A DNA stretch of 15,280 bases, taken from the NCBI GenBank assembly GCA_934454035.1, contig CAKSFY010000046.1, positions 1-15,280 of the forward strand, in the 5' to 3' direction. Shown in pieces: positions 1-6,020 of this stretch (the stretch's first letter is position 1; each line of letters opens with the position of its first letter). The translations under genes and the position numbers were made by a program. The notes under the pieces are model-generated. The model saw only the letters and a program-made list of their open reading frames with translations. It did no database searches and was not told the origin of the DNA. Source of the DNA: an uncultured Clostridia bacterium (GTDB taxonomy: Bacteria; Bacillota; Clostridia; UBA1381).

Positions 1-26
1 TGCTCTTTTTGTTCTTTTGTGTACAT
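1..26 (-). CDS. start of a CDS running off the left edge, possibly an IS3-type transposase
   Basis: On the minus strand an AAAGGAG ribosome binding site (37-43) is followed after 10 bases by ATG (24-26). The reading frame then stays open to the window edge as MYTKEQKE. That opening resembles the first residues of IS3/IS150-type transposase OrfA proteins, but eight residues are too few to identify a family. The gene reads out of the window, tail to head with the Fic gene. It could be any other small protein. Confidence 0.35.
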
Positions 27-89
27 ATATATTTTACTCCTTTCAGAGTCCAAGAATATGTCCGCACCCCCCGCCCTAAAAAAAGTACA
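1..89 (-). mobile_element. possible end of an insertion sequence (IS3/IS150-like)
   Basis: Read on the minus strand, the bases upstream of the partial CDS start with TGTACT at 89 and contain GGACA further in. This resembles IS150-group terminal inverted repeats, which often begin TGTACT and carry GGAC downstream. The ATG lies about 65 bases inside, a usual distance for OrfA. The other end lies outside the window, so neither the inverted repeat nor a target duplication can be checked. Confidence 0.22.
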
Positions 90-114
90 CCGCCTTTTTA
101 CATCCCTTTTTTTG

Positions 115-1011
115 TTAATGTTTATACGGAACATAAAAATAGTCCAAATATGTTTTAAATTTATCTTGTGCCGATAGGCAGGTATCAGTTAAATAACCTT
201 TTTCATTATTCCATTCGGAAAGACCTCTGTAATAGAACATTTTAAGGCTGTCATCAATGATGAACGGAACGATATTATTTTTAAGGCACTCTTTGAACAT
301 TATAAGCCTTCCGACTCTGCCGTTGCCGTCCTGAAACGGATGTATTGATTCAAACCGATAATGAAAATCTATAATTTCTTCAAGCGTATGTTCATCTTTT
401 TGATTATAACTTTTCAAAAGTTCTTTGACTTTATTTGCTGTGTCTTTCGGCTTTGCGGTTTCCTTGCCTCCGACTTCATTGGGGAGTTTTTTATACTCGC
501 CTACATTAAACCAATCTTTTCTTGAATCGGATGTCCCTGATTTTAAAGTATAATGCAACTGTTTTATAAACTTCTCCGTAAGTTTGCGGGTGCTATTTTC
601 AATTATCATATCAATGCATTTAAAATGATTTGCGGTCTCAATAATGTCATCAACATTAAGTGCATCAGTTTCCGCTCCGATTGTGTTGGTTTCAAAAATA
701 TATCTCGTTTGATCATGGGTTAATTTGCTGCCCTCAATATGGTTTGAATTATAGGTAAGTTCAATTTGTACTTTATGATATATTCCGCCGGAAAGTGCAG
801 ACGATTTCTCTGCTTTTAATCTTTCAAGCAAAGTTTGAGGTTCAATGTTCTTTTTGTTTTTCCTTTCGGGTTTTTCTGCATTTTCGGGAATATTCCAAGT
901 CTTTCCCGTTATAAATGCGCCGGGTATTTTGCGTTCTGAACAGTATTTCCGAACACCACGCTCTGACATACTCCACTTTTTCGCAATCTGAGATACAGAC
1001 AAATAATTCAT
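115..1011 (-). CDS. Fic-domain protein (class II, probable AMP transferase) with N-terminal helix-turn-helix
   Basis: The 298-residue protein has the full Fic active-site motif HPFQDGNGRVGR at residues 224-235. His224 is the catalytic base; the Asp and the Gly-Asn-Gly-Arg residues bind Mg-ATP. Family knowledge predicts transfer of AMP, or another nucleotide, to a protein hydroxyl. An (S/T)xxxE(G/N) inhibitory motif, SNHIEG at 89-94, lies before the Fic core. This places the protein in class II, in which Glu93 would block ATP and keep the enzyme self-inhibited. Residues 1-45 look like an excisionase/MerR-type helix-turn-helix, suggesting DNA binding or autoregulation. The ATG at 1011 follows a GGAGGG site by five bases. 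A promoter (TATAAT 1060-1065) and several inverted repeats lie upstream. No separate antitoxin is adjacent, as expected for class II. The target protein is unknown. Confidence 0.9.
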   Translation of the reverse strand: MNYLSVSQIAKKWSMSERGVRKYCSERKIPGAFITGKTWNIPENAEKPERKNKKNIEPQTLLERLKAEKSSALSGGIYHKVQIELTYNSNHIEGSKLTHDQTRYIFETNTIGAETDALNVDDIIETANHFKCIDMIIENSTRKLTEKFIKQLHYTLKSGTSDSRKDWFNVGEYKKLPNEVGGKETAKPKDTANKVKELLKSYNQKDEHTLEEIIDFHYRFESIHPFQDGNGRVGRLIMFKECLKNNIVPFIIDDSLKMFYYRGLSEWNNEKGYLTDTCLSAQDKFKTYLDYFYVPYKH

Positions 1012-1059
1012 ACAATCCCTCCGAAACTTAGACAGGTGATGCGTGTTTGAATAATCGGT

Positions 1060-1087
1060 ATTATACCATAAGTAAAAATGCTTGCAA
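1060..1087 (-). promoter_or_regulatory. sigma-A promoter of the Fic gene
   Basis: On the minus strand TTGCAA (1082-1087) and TATAAT (1060-1065) are separated by 16 bases, and TGG directly before the -10 makes it extended. The predicted start of transcription is near 1053, giving a leader of about 40 bases before the fic ATG. The -35 lies in the loop of the 1072-1099 inverted repeat. Confidence 0.7.
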
Positions 1088-1099
1088 GGGCATTTTTAC
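1072..1099. repeat. perfect 10-bp inverted repeat over the fic -35
   Basis: GTAAAAATGC (1072-1081) and GCATTTTTAC (1090-1099) are exact reverse complements around an 8-base loop that contains the -35 TTGCAA. It could be an operator for a dimeric regulator, for example the HTH of the Fic protein or the nearby XRE protein, or an RNA hairpin in a longer transcript. Bases 1095-1099 also pair in a second hairpin (TTTACG 1095-1100 with CGTAAA 1105-1110), so the two are mutually exclusive in RNA. Confidence 0.7.
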
Positions 1100-1116
1100 G
1101 CGGCCGTAAATGTTCT

Positions 1117-1177
1117 TCATAGGCAAAATTTTAATTTTGCAAGTCGCAGAATACGGCTTTGAGTGCAGCTCCTATGA
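1117..1177 (-). other. structured leader-like segment between two fic promoters
   Basis: TCATAGG (1117-1123) and CCTATGA (1171-1177) are perfect complements enclosing about 47 bases. Inside, GCAAAATT (1123-1130) and AATTTTGC (1133-1140) form an 8-bp palindrome with a 2-base loop. A transcript from the upstream minus-strand promoter (-10 at 1182-1187) would begin near 1175, at this outer stem. The segment could fold as a 5' leader of fic. No known riboswitch class was recognised. Confidence 0.4.
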
Positions 1178-1181
1178 GATT

Positions 1182-1210
1182 ATTATACCACATTACAGGA
1201 ATAAAATCAA
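1182..1210 (-). promoter_or_regulatory. second, upstream minus-strand sigma-A promoter
   Basis: On the minus strand TTGATT (1205-1210) and TATAAT (1182-1187) are 17 bases apart, with the extended element TGTGG before the -10. It directs transcription toward fic through the structured segment 1072-1177. It shares the 10-base sequence TATTATACCA (plus strand) with the fic-proximal promoter. No convincing ORF starts between it and fic; a 19-codon ORF at 1120 lacks a ribosome binding site. Confidence 0.6.
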
Positions 1211-1229
1211 TAAAAATTAAAATGTTTTT

Positions 1230-1412
1230 GATGAAATTGTGCCGATAACGGCACGAAATATCAAAAGTATTATTTTCGAAAAAAGGCTGATAAATCGGAA
1301 ACTATGCGTAAAAATAATACGAGGACTTTAAGGGGTGTCTGTTTGATAACATTACCCGCTTTAAGCATAGCAGAGCATTATCATTTACAAAATGACGATG
1401 CTCTTGTTTTTT
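1230..1412 (+). ncRNA. possible structured plus-strand RNA of about 180 bases
   Basis: No protein gene lies here, yet four inverted-repeat pairs follow one another in order. GTGCCG/CGGCAC (1239-1254) has a 4-base loop. A perfect 10-bp pair GTATTATTTT/AAAATAATAC joins 1267-1276 to 1311-1320. An 11-bp imperfect stem joins about 1327-1337 to 1353-1364. Last comes a terminator-like hairpin (1372-1404) with a T run on the plus strand only. Since the T run serves plus-strand transcripts and no plus-strand gene precedes it, a free-standing small RNA is plausible. I could not find a good promoter for it, and it matches no RNA family I recognise. Confidence 0.3.
1372..1412 (+). terminator. rho-independent terminator, plus strand
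   Basis: AGAGCAT (1372-1378) pairs with ATGCTCT (1398-1404) and TCATTT (1381-1386) with AAATGA (1390-1395), around a 3-base loop and with two unpaired bases per arm. TTGTTTTTT follows. The T run ends on the stop codon of the minus-strand XRE gene. On the minus strand no T run follows, so this is not a good XRE terminator. Confidence 0.6.
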
Positions 1413-1638
1413 AGTCCCTAAATTCAAATAATTTTTTAAGCGGAATATTCAGAGCTTCCGCAATTTCAATCAAAGTGTCAAGCGTGCAGGAGCAAGCGGC
1501 AGTCTCAATTCTTTGCAGATGATTTCTGCTTATGTTGGCTTTTTCCGCCAATTGCATCTGCGTCATTCCCTGTTCTTTCCGATAATGGAGAATATTAAGT
1601 CCAATCCCCAGCCAGATATCAAAGTTTTTATTTTTCAC
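1411..1638 (-). CDS. small XRE-family helix-turn-helix regulator
   Basis: This is a single-domain HTH_3/Cro-CI-type DNA-binding protein. Residues about 15-70 carry the typical pattern: RKEQGMTQMQLAEKANIS, the recognition helix RNHLQRIE, then TLIEIAEALNIPLKKLF. I chose the GTG at 1636-1638 (75 residues), because GAGGT (1646-1650) is eight bases upstream. The longer frame from 1647 would start inside that site. The gene diverges from the two-component operon and may act on the intervening promoters or its own. It lacks any sensor, peptidase or effector domain. Small XRE proteins of this size are common repressors in mobile or accessory loci; which gene it controls cannot be read from sequence. 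Confidence 0.85.
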   Translation of the reverse strand: MKNKNFDIWLGIGLNILHYRKEQGMTQMQLAEKANISRNHLQRIETAACSCTLDTLIEIAEALNIPLKKLFEFRD

Positions 1639-1657
1639 GACGTTCACCTCAATATAT

Positions 1658-1663
1658 ATTATA
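1658..1663 (-). promoter_or_regulatory. -10 element of the XRE gene
   Basis: TATAAT on the minus strand lies 20 bases before the chosen GTG. A -35 is unclear; TCGATT at 17 bases is the best spaced candidate. Confidence 0.4.
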
Positions 1664-1719
1664 TTCTGATTTCAACTATTAATCGACAAAGAAAAATGTG
1701 TCAAATACAATCAAATTTG

Positions 1720-1748
1720 TTGCATTTAAAATTAAAATGTGGTATAAT
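1720..1748 (+). promoter_or_regulatory. strong sigma-A promoter of the two-component operon
   Basis: TTGCAT (1720-1725), a 17-base spacer ending in TGTGG, and TATAAT (1743-1748) form a near-consensus extended -10 promoter. Transcription would start near 1755, leaving a leader of about 180 bases before the response regulator. In that leader GCGCAC (1846-1851) can pair with GTGCGC (1915-1920), which ends two bases before the GGAGG ribosome binding site. Confidence 0.75.
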
Positions 1749-1768
1749 GCAAATATATTGTTTGCATT
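1746..1768. repeat. 8-bp inverted repeat across the operon start site
   Basis: AATGCAAA (1746-1753) and TTTGCATT (1761-1768) are perfect complements around a 7-base spacer. The repeat overlaps the end of the -10 and the predicted start point, the usual place for a repressor operator. TTTGCA then repeats once more at 1767-1772. The neighbouring XRE regulator is the obvious candidate to bind it. Confidence 0.55.
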
Positions 1769-1936
1769 TGCATTTAATTTATTTGCTTTTTAATAAAAAA
1801 ATATATGACCAAAAAACAGTAAAAATAACAAATTTTGCATCGTTCGCGCACCAAAATGTATCATTCACGCAAGAAGTATTTATTGGCAACGCATTTTAAT
1901 GTAAAATCAAATGTGTGCGCCCGGAGGTGAGTGAGT

Positions 1937-2686
1937 ATGAAGTTTAATATAATCATCTGCGAAGATTTAAAATCGACGCTGATTAAGATAGCGTCTGTCG
2001 CACTGGAATATTTCGAAAACAGTGAATTTGAATTTGACTGTCATCAGATACAGAGTGATTTTTCAAGAGTTCTGGAATATGCGAAAGACTCGGATAATTG
2101 CAGAAACATTTATCTTTTGGATATTGAGCTTGCGGCAAACGTAAACGGTCTTAACTTAGCGCAGAAAATACGGGAATACGATTATCTCGGATATATTATA
2201 TTCATAACCTCGCACACGGAGCTCGGTATGACGGCACTGTCCTATAAACTGAAAATTCTCGACTTTATAGATAAAGCGGACGGGCATTTCAAAAAGCGCC
2301 TGACAGAGTGCTTTGATACGGTAATCAAGGAAAGTTCGGTTATCAAAAACGAGGATAAGCACATCATGATTAAGTCGGGACTTGACTATTTCCCCGTGAT
2401 ACAAAGTGACATAATTTATATCGAAACCGACAGTATCGGAAGAAAAATCATAATACACACACCGAGCAGAACAATTGAGAGTTATACTCCGCTTAAAGAA
2501 ATTGCCAAAGAGCTTGACAGGCGGTTCTTTCAGTGTCACAGGGCAATCATCGTCAATACCGAGAAAATACTGAAAATACACACGGAGCGAAGTAATGCGC
2601 ATTTAGACTTGTCCGGCGGCAACATCTGCCCGCTCTCACTTCGGAAAGTAAAGGAGCTGATGGCTATTGTGGGTAGAAATATTTAG
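1937..2686 (+). CDS. LytTR-family response regulator (AgrA/ComE-like)
   Basis: The 249-residue protein has an N-terminal receiver domain (about 1-125): acidic pair Glu9-Asp10, phosphoacceptor Asp62 in YLLDIEL, and the switch Thr/Ser in FITSHTE. A LytTR DNA-binding domain (about 145-245) includes FFQCHRAIIVNTEKI and the closing LSLRKVKEL. By family knowledge, phosphorylation by the partner kinase lets LytTR dimers bind direct repeats upstream of target promoters. The ATG at 1937 is preferred because GGAGG (1923-1927) is nine bases upstream; a GTG at 1931 would be too close. The kinase gene overlaps its end by 20 bases, which implies coupled translation. Likely targets are the exported-protein genes downstream, but clear LytTR site pairs were not found there. 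Confidence 0.93.
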   Translation: MKFNIIICEDLKSTLIKIASVALEYFENSEFEFDCHQIQSDFSRVLEYAKDSDNCRNIYLLDIELAANVNGLNLAQKIREYDYLGYIIFITSHTELGMTALSYKLKILDFIDKADGHFKKRLTECFDTVIKESSVIKNEDKHIMIKSGLDYFPVIQSDIIYIETDSIGRKIIIHTPSRTIESYTPLKEIAKELDRRFFQCHRAIIVNTEKILKIHTERSNAHLDLSGGNICPLSLRKVKELMAIVGRNI

Positions 2687-4010
2687 CGCACTGTTCACGG
2701 CACTGTCTGCAATTATGGTCGGAATTGCACTGTATCGCCGTGAAAATGCCGGAAAGACGCGCTTTGCAATATTTGCTGCGCTGGCGCCTGCTGTGAATTT
2801 TATTTTGAATATCAGTCTGCCGCATTATATTTCGGTAGGGGCATTTGTTTTGGCGGCAAGCGTGCTTTGCAGGCTGATACTTAACGAAAACAAAATAACC
2901 TCTCTTGCAAGCGCAATGACAATAGCATTTTTCCACCGGGTAATGATGCTGATATATTTTTCGGCGGTGTATATATTTGCAAGGGAGTGCTTCACATACG
3001 GACTGCGGTGCTTTTATTCAATGTTGTATGCAATGGTGTTTTTGAATATTACGACGTTTGCGGCAATGTGGTTTTACGAAAAGTATCGGAATATAAAGTA
3101 CATATCCGAAAAAGCGGTGTCGATTATAAAAAGTCTTGATTTTCTGGTGCTGAATCCGAAGTTGTTCGGTATGCTCTATGTGCTTTTGAGCATTACAGAC
3201 ACACTGTTTATCGTGATTTCAACACGGGTGCAGATTGAGTACGGAAATTATGCTTTTTATGTGGGAGCATTGTTTTTGGTGGCGATGTATTCGATTTTGA
3301 TGGTGCTTACAATGTCGATGCTGCAAGGTCTTTTGAAAAATGAGGTTGACCTTATCACAAAGCAAGACGAAGTTGAAACATTGAAAAACTATACCGCCAC
3401 AATAGAAAATCTGCTTGATGAAATGCAAAAATCACGGCACGACTATAAAAATATGATTTTGTCTATGCGTGATTTTGTCGAAGAAAAGCGGTTTGATGAA
3501 CTGGAACAGTATTTCGGCGAGGAGATTTTGAAGAGTGAAACGCTTGAAAAAATTTCAAAGAATATTTATCTTGCAACAAAGAAAATTAAACAGCTGCCGC
3601 TGAAAAGCCTTATCAATGCAAAGCTGAACGAGGCAATGTCCGGCGGCATCAATGTGGAAATTACGATATTTTCCGAGGTTGATATAACCTCCGTTCCGAC
3701 GCTTGATTTGTGCAGGATTATCGGAAATCTGCTTGACAATGCGGTTGAGGCGGCATCGGTGAGCGACAACAAGGTCATATCACTTGTTATGCTGAAAAAC
3801 GATAATCAGTACAGCATAACACTCTGCAACGGGTTTTCGGGCGAGATTGATATGTCGAAGATATGGAAAAAGGGGTATTCGTCAAAAGGCAAAAATCGGG
3901 GTCAGGGACTTCCGATTGTGAAAAAGCTGATTGATACCCACCCCGAAATACTGATAAATACAGAAATAAAAAATAACCTGTTTGTGCAGGATTTGACGAT
4001 AACGAAATAA
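2667..4010 (+). CDS. AgrC-like sensor histidine kinase (HPK10/GHKL type)
   Basis: The 447-residue protein has about seven hydrophobic segments in residues 1-215, a coiled linker (about 222-252), and a cytoplasmic kinase. The phosphorylated histidine is His258 in SRHDYKN, the HPK10 signature of AgrC and ComD. The ATP-binding GHKL domain has the N box IIGNLLDNAVEAA (Asn358) and a G box GKNRGQGLPIVKKL. In this family a short extracellular peptide usually binds the membrane domain and triggers phosphotransfer to the LytTR partner. The start is TTG at 2667, ten bases after AGGAG and inside the regulator's last codons. Unlike agr, no AgrB protease or AgrD peptide gene is present. Two small membrane proteins follow instead, so ligand and signal are unknown. 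Confidence 0.92.
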   Translation: MWVEIFSALFTALSAIMVGIALYRRENAGKTRFAIFAALAPAVNFILNISLPHYISVGAFVLAASVLCRLILNENKITSLASAMTIAFFHRVMMLIYFSAVYIFARECFTYGLRCFYSMLYAMVFLNITTFAAMWFYEKYRNIKYISEKAVSIIKSLDFLVLNPKLFGMLYVLLSITDTLFIVISTRVQIEYGNYAFYVGALFLVAMYSILMVLTMSMLQGLLKNEVDLITKQDEVETLKNYTATIENLLDEMQKSRHDYKNMILSMRDFVEEKRFDELEQYFGEEILKSETLEKISKNIYLATKKIKQLPLKSLINAKLNEAMSGGINVEITIFSEVDITSVPTLDLCRIIGNLLDNAVEAASVSDNKVISLVMLKNDNQYSITLCNGFSGEIDMSKIWKKGYSSKGKNRGQGLPIVKKLIDTHPEILINTEIKNNLFVQDLTITK

Positions 4011-4020
4011 GGTGATGAAA

Positions 4021-4377
4021 ATGAATAATAAAACTATATGGATGACATTCGCCAATCCGATGAATATAATTTTACTATTATTGATGATTATATTTATACG
4101 GTCATTAATACTTGCCGCTGTGTTAAATATCAGAATGAAAACAGCAAAGCATTTTCCCACACAGGAGAATGTATGGAGAGTTTACAAAACACTTTGTAAG
4201 TTCGGCGTCGGAATAAGAAACCATCCGCAAGTCTGGGGCGAATACCGGGATATGTTTTACAAAATAAATCAATCACCCGATGTTCCGTCCGAATTAAAAC
4301 AAAAACTTAAAGACCGACTTGTTAAAAAAGGTCTTTATATCAACAATATGAGAATTATCGATAATTACAAGGGATAA
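4021..4377 (+). CDS. small membrane-anchored protein, paralog of the next gene
   Basis: This 118-residue protein of no recognised family has one strongly hydrophobic N-terminal segment (about 13-35, NPMNIILLLLMIIFIRSLIL). A soluble C-terminal region of about 75 residues follows. ATG 4021 is preferred over 4012 and 4015 because AAGGTG (4009-4014) then sits six bases upstream. It begins ten bases after the kinase stop, so it belongs to the operon. Its C-terminal half aligns with the downstream gene: W near a basic stretch, N-x-SP-x-V-x-x-E-x-K-x-x-LK, GL, and IIDN-x-K at the end. Its place after an AgrC-like kinase suggests an accessory role in signalling or in the surface process controlled. 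That is inference only. Confidence 0.8.
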   Translation: MNNKTIWMTFANPMNIILLLLMIIFIRSLILAAVLNIRMKTAKHFPTQENVWRVYKTLCKFGVGIRNHPQVWGEYRDMFYKINQSPDVPSELKQKLKDRLVKKGLYINNMRIIDNYKG

Positions 4378-4411
4378 GCAATATAGAGTTAAGGAAAGGA
4401 AGTTAATTATT

Positions 4412-4869
4412 ATGGAACAAGCAGGTATACCAATAGTAGCTATTTTGGGAGTTGTGTGTTATGTGTTTTTTTACAAAGCCCTGAAACGATTATATATCAG
4501 ATTAATAAGCAAAAAAATACTGCAGCAATTCTCGCTCTTTTTATCTTGACAGGTCTTATATATTTTGTCGGAGCTTTTGCGCTTGCCGGAGCACAAGCAC
4601 AGATAGCAAAGGATAAAGATAAGCTGTTTTCAAAAATAACCGCATCGCCGTCAGACCAAACGGCAGATGAGCTGATTGCTCATATTCAGAAATACGGCTG
4701 TACAAATGAACCCAATGCGTGGAACAAGCTGCGCAGTGTTTGGATTGCGTTGAACGAAAGCCCGAATGTTTCAACAGAAAAGAAAAAGCAGCTGAAACAA
4801 TTTTTAATGCTGCAGGGACTTACGATGCACTATCAGGATTCAAAAATTATTGACAACTGCAAATTATGA
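4412..4869 (+). pseudogene. second paralogous small membrane protein, split by a frame change at an A7 run
   Basis: AAAGGAAG upstream and ATG at 4412 open a frame of 45 codons that ends at TGA 4547-4549. At the seven A's (4511-4517) a shift of -1, or one extra A, joins residues ...LIRLISKK-like sequence to NTAAILALF in the frame that runs to 4869. The joined product would be about 152 residues with two membrane segments (near residues 6-22 and 37-60) and a soluble tail. The tail matches the upstream paralog (SPNV-x-x-E-K-K-K-QLK, GL, IIDN-x-K). Without joining, the second frame would have to start at a GTG (4456) whose GGGAG lies only four bases upstream. Possible explanations are a sequencing indel, a real mutation, phase variation or slippage during expression. 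The downstream frame shows no other damage. Confidence 0.65.
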
Positions 4870-4897
4870 TATTTTCCGTTATGGCGGTTGATATAAA
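4866..4897 (+). promoter_or_regulatory. promoter-like repeat, copy 1, before the first exported-protein gene
   Basis: The element reads GATATTTTCCG, seven variable bases, then GGTTGATATAA (4868-4896). It starts on the TGA stop of the preceding gene. It holds an extended -10-like TGATATAAA and a small hairpin CCGT/GCGG (4876-4887, one G-T pair). The start codon is at 4929. Copy 2 (5963-5994) has the same blocks and spacing before the next gene. No good -35 is seen, so an activator would be needed if this is a promoter. Confidence 0.5.
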
Positions 4898-4928
4898 AAT
4901 AATATTAATAAACGGAAGGAAGATTTTT

Positions 4929-5966
4929 ATGAAGAAAGAAATTATAGCTGCGGCAGCGGTGATGGCTATATTCATAGGCACAACTGCGTTTGCCTATGAA
5001 TATCCGCAGGAAAAAGATGAAAGCGACAATCCTATGAATAACAGCTTGTTCGAGGTTGTGGCGGATGTGAATTCGGACATGGAATTTTTTGATCTTTCTG
5101 ATTTCAAAAGAGACTACAATGAAGATAAAAGCAAAAGCAGAATAATCAGATATACCATAGACTATTCCGGCAATGTGTCAAGCGAAATTATTACAGATTA
5201 TTTGAATGACGATGAATATTACGATCGGTTGGACGAATATCTCGGTGTTGACGATGAGACCATGTGCACGCAATACAACGACGGTATTGTGTATACCGAT
5301 TGGCAGACTCGCGAAGAACCGTATATATTCACCGATATAAACGGTAAGTACTATGTGTTTTATGACAATATGAGACCTGCCTGGGGCTGCCGGTACAACC
5401 TCGGACTGGTGCAGGAAACTCAAACAGATTTCAGATATGTCGGAACCGAAAGCGCTACATACGAATTCGGTGATGACAATACATATTTTTATACAATTTT
5501 TTCGGATGATGCAAATTACTATTTTGCAAAAGCAAGCATAAGTATGTTTGATGACAACGGTTATGCCTTGATGAAGTATAACGGAAAACAGTATGTTGTT
5601 AAACTAAAAAGAGGATTTATACCAACCGTATTCTATAACGGCGAGAAAATAAAATTTGACCAGATACCTGTTATAGAAAACGGCAGAACACTCGTTCCGC
5701 TGCGTGCAATATTTGAAAAAATAGGCGCTGATGTAGAATGGAACGAAGATACTCAGACCGTAATCGCAACAAAGGATGATACAAAAATATCACTTACAAT
5801 AGATAACACAGCCGCTTCCAAAAACGGCGAAAGCATTACTCTTGATGCCCCGGCAAAGGTGAAAAACGGCAGAACTCTTGTTCCGGTTCGTTTCGTGGCT
5901 GATTGCTTTGGTGTTGATGTTGATTGGGACGGAACAATGCAGAGAGTATCTCTTACTTCAAAATGA
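4929..5966 (+). CDS. secreted protein with C-terminal PF07833 (copper amine oxidase N-terminal-like) domain
   Basis: The 345-residue precursor starts with a signal peptide, MKKEIIAAAAVMAIFIGTTA, with cleavage likely after AFA near residue 23. Residues about 25-230 are acidic, rich in Tyr and Asp, and match no family I know. Residues about 232-345 form a PF07833 domain with its two half-repeats, NGRTLVPLR...GADVEWNEDTQTV and NGRTLVPVR...GVDVDWDGTMQRV. This domain is common in secreted and surface proteins of Clostridia. It is thought to be a stalk or wall-binding module and does not imply amine oxidase activity. ATG 4929 follows GGAAGGA by eight bases; the frame is open back to 4866, but that part would precede the signal peptide. 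It shares its C-terminal domain and its upstream repeat with the next gene, so the two probably act at the same place. Confidence 0.88.
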   Translation: MKKEIIAAAAVMAIFIGTTAFAYEYPQEKDESDNPMNNSLFEVVADVNSDMEFFDLSDFKRDYNEDKSKSRIIRYTIDYSGNVSSEIITDYLNDDEYYDRLDEYLGVDDETMCTQYNDGIVYTDWQTREEPYIFTDINGKYYVFYDNMRPAWGCRYNLGLVQETQTDFRYVGTESATYEFGDDNTYFYTIFSDDANYYFAKASISMFDDNGYALMKYNGKQYVVKLKRGFIPTVFYNGEKIKFDQIPVIENGRTLVPLRAIFEKIGADVEWNEDTQTVIATKDDTKISLTIDNTAASKNGESITLDAPAKVKNGRTLVPVRFVADCFGVDVDWDGTMQRVSLTSK

Positions 5967-5994
5967 TATTTTCCGCTGCTGCGGTTGATATAAT
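5963..5994 (+). promoter_or_regulatory. promoter-like repeat, copy 2, before the large surface-protein gene
   Basis: GATATTTTCCG (5965-5975), seven bases, GGTTGATATAA (5983-5993). The 22 outer bases are identical to copy 1. It contains a consensus extended -10, TGATATAAT (5986-5994), and a perfect 4-bp hairpin CCGC-TGCT-GCGG (5973-5984). The start point would be near 6001, 20 bases before the ATG. Like copy 1 it begins on the stop codon of the gene before. Confidence 0.55.
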
Positions 5995-6020
5995 ACAATA
6001 CATTAAGAAAGGATGTTTTT

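Noticed and set aside
1064..1120. 19-codon ORF (MKNIYGRVKMPLQAF...) on the minus strand between the two fic promoters
   Set aside because: No ribosome binding site, and the codons overlap competing hairpins and the fic promoter.
1513..1899. Plus-strand ORF of 128 codons over the XRE gene and promoter region
   Set aside because: It is antisense to a clear HTH gene, crosses the two-component promoter and has no recognisable protein features.
4412..4549. The 45-codon ORF as an AgrD-like autoinducer precursor (single Cys followed by YVFF)
   Set aside because: AgrD peptides have an acidic C-terminal tail and need AgrB. Here the tail is strongly basic and no AgrB is present. A split membrane protein explains the frame better.
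4875..4892. LytTR binding-site pair in the promoter repeat (TCCGTTATG and GCGGTTGAT)
   Set aside because: The half sites are only nine bases apart instead of about 21, and the first is lost in the second repeat copy.
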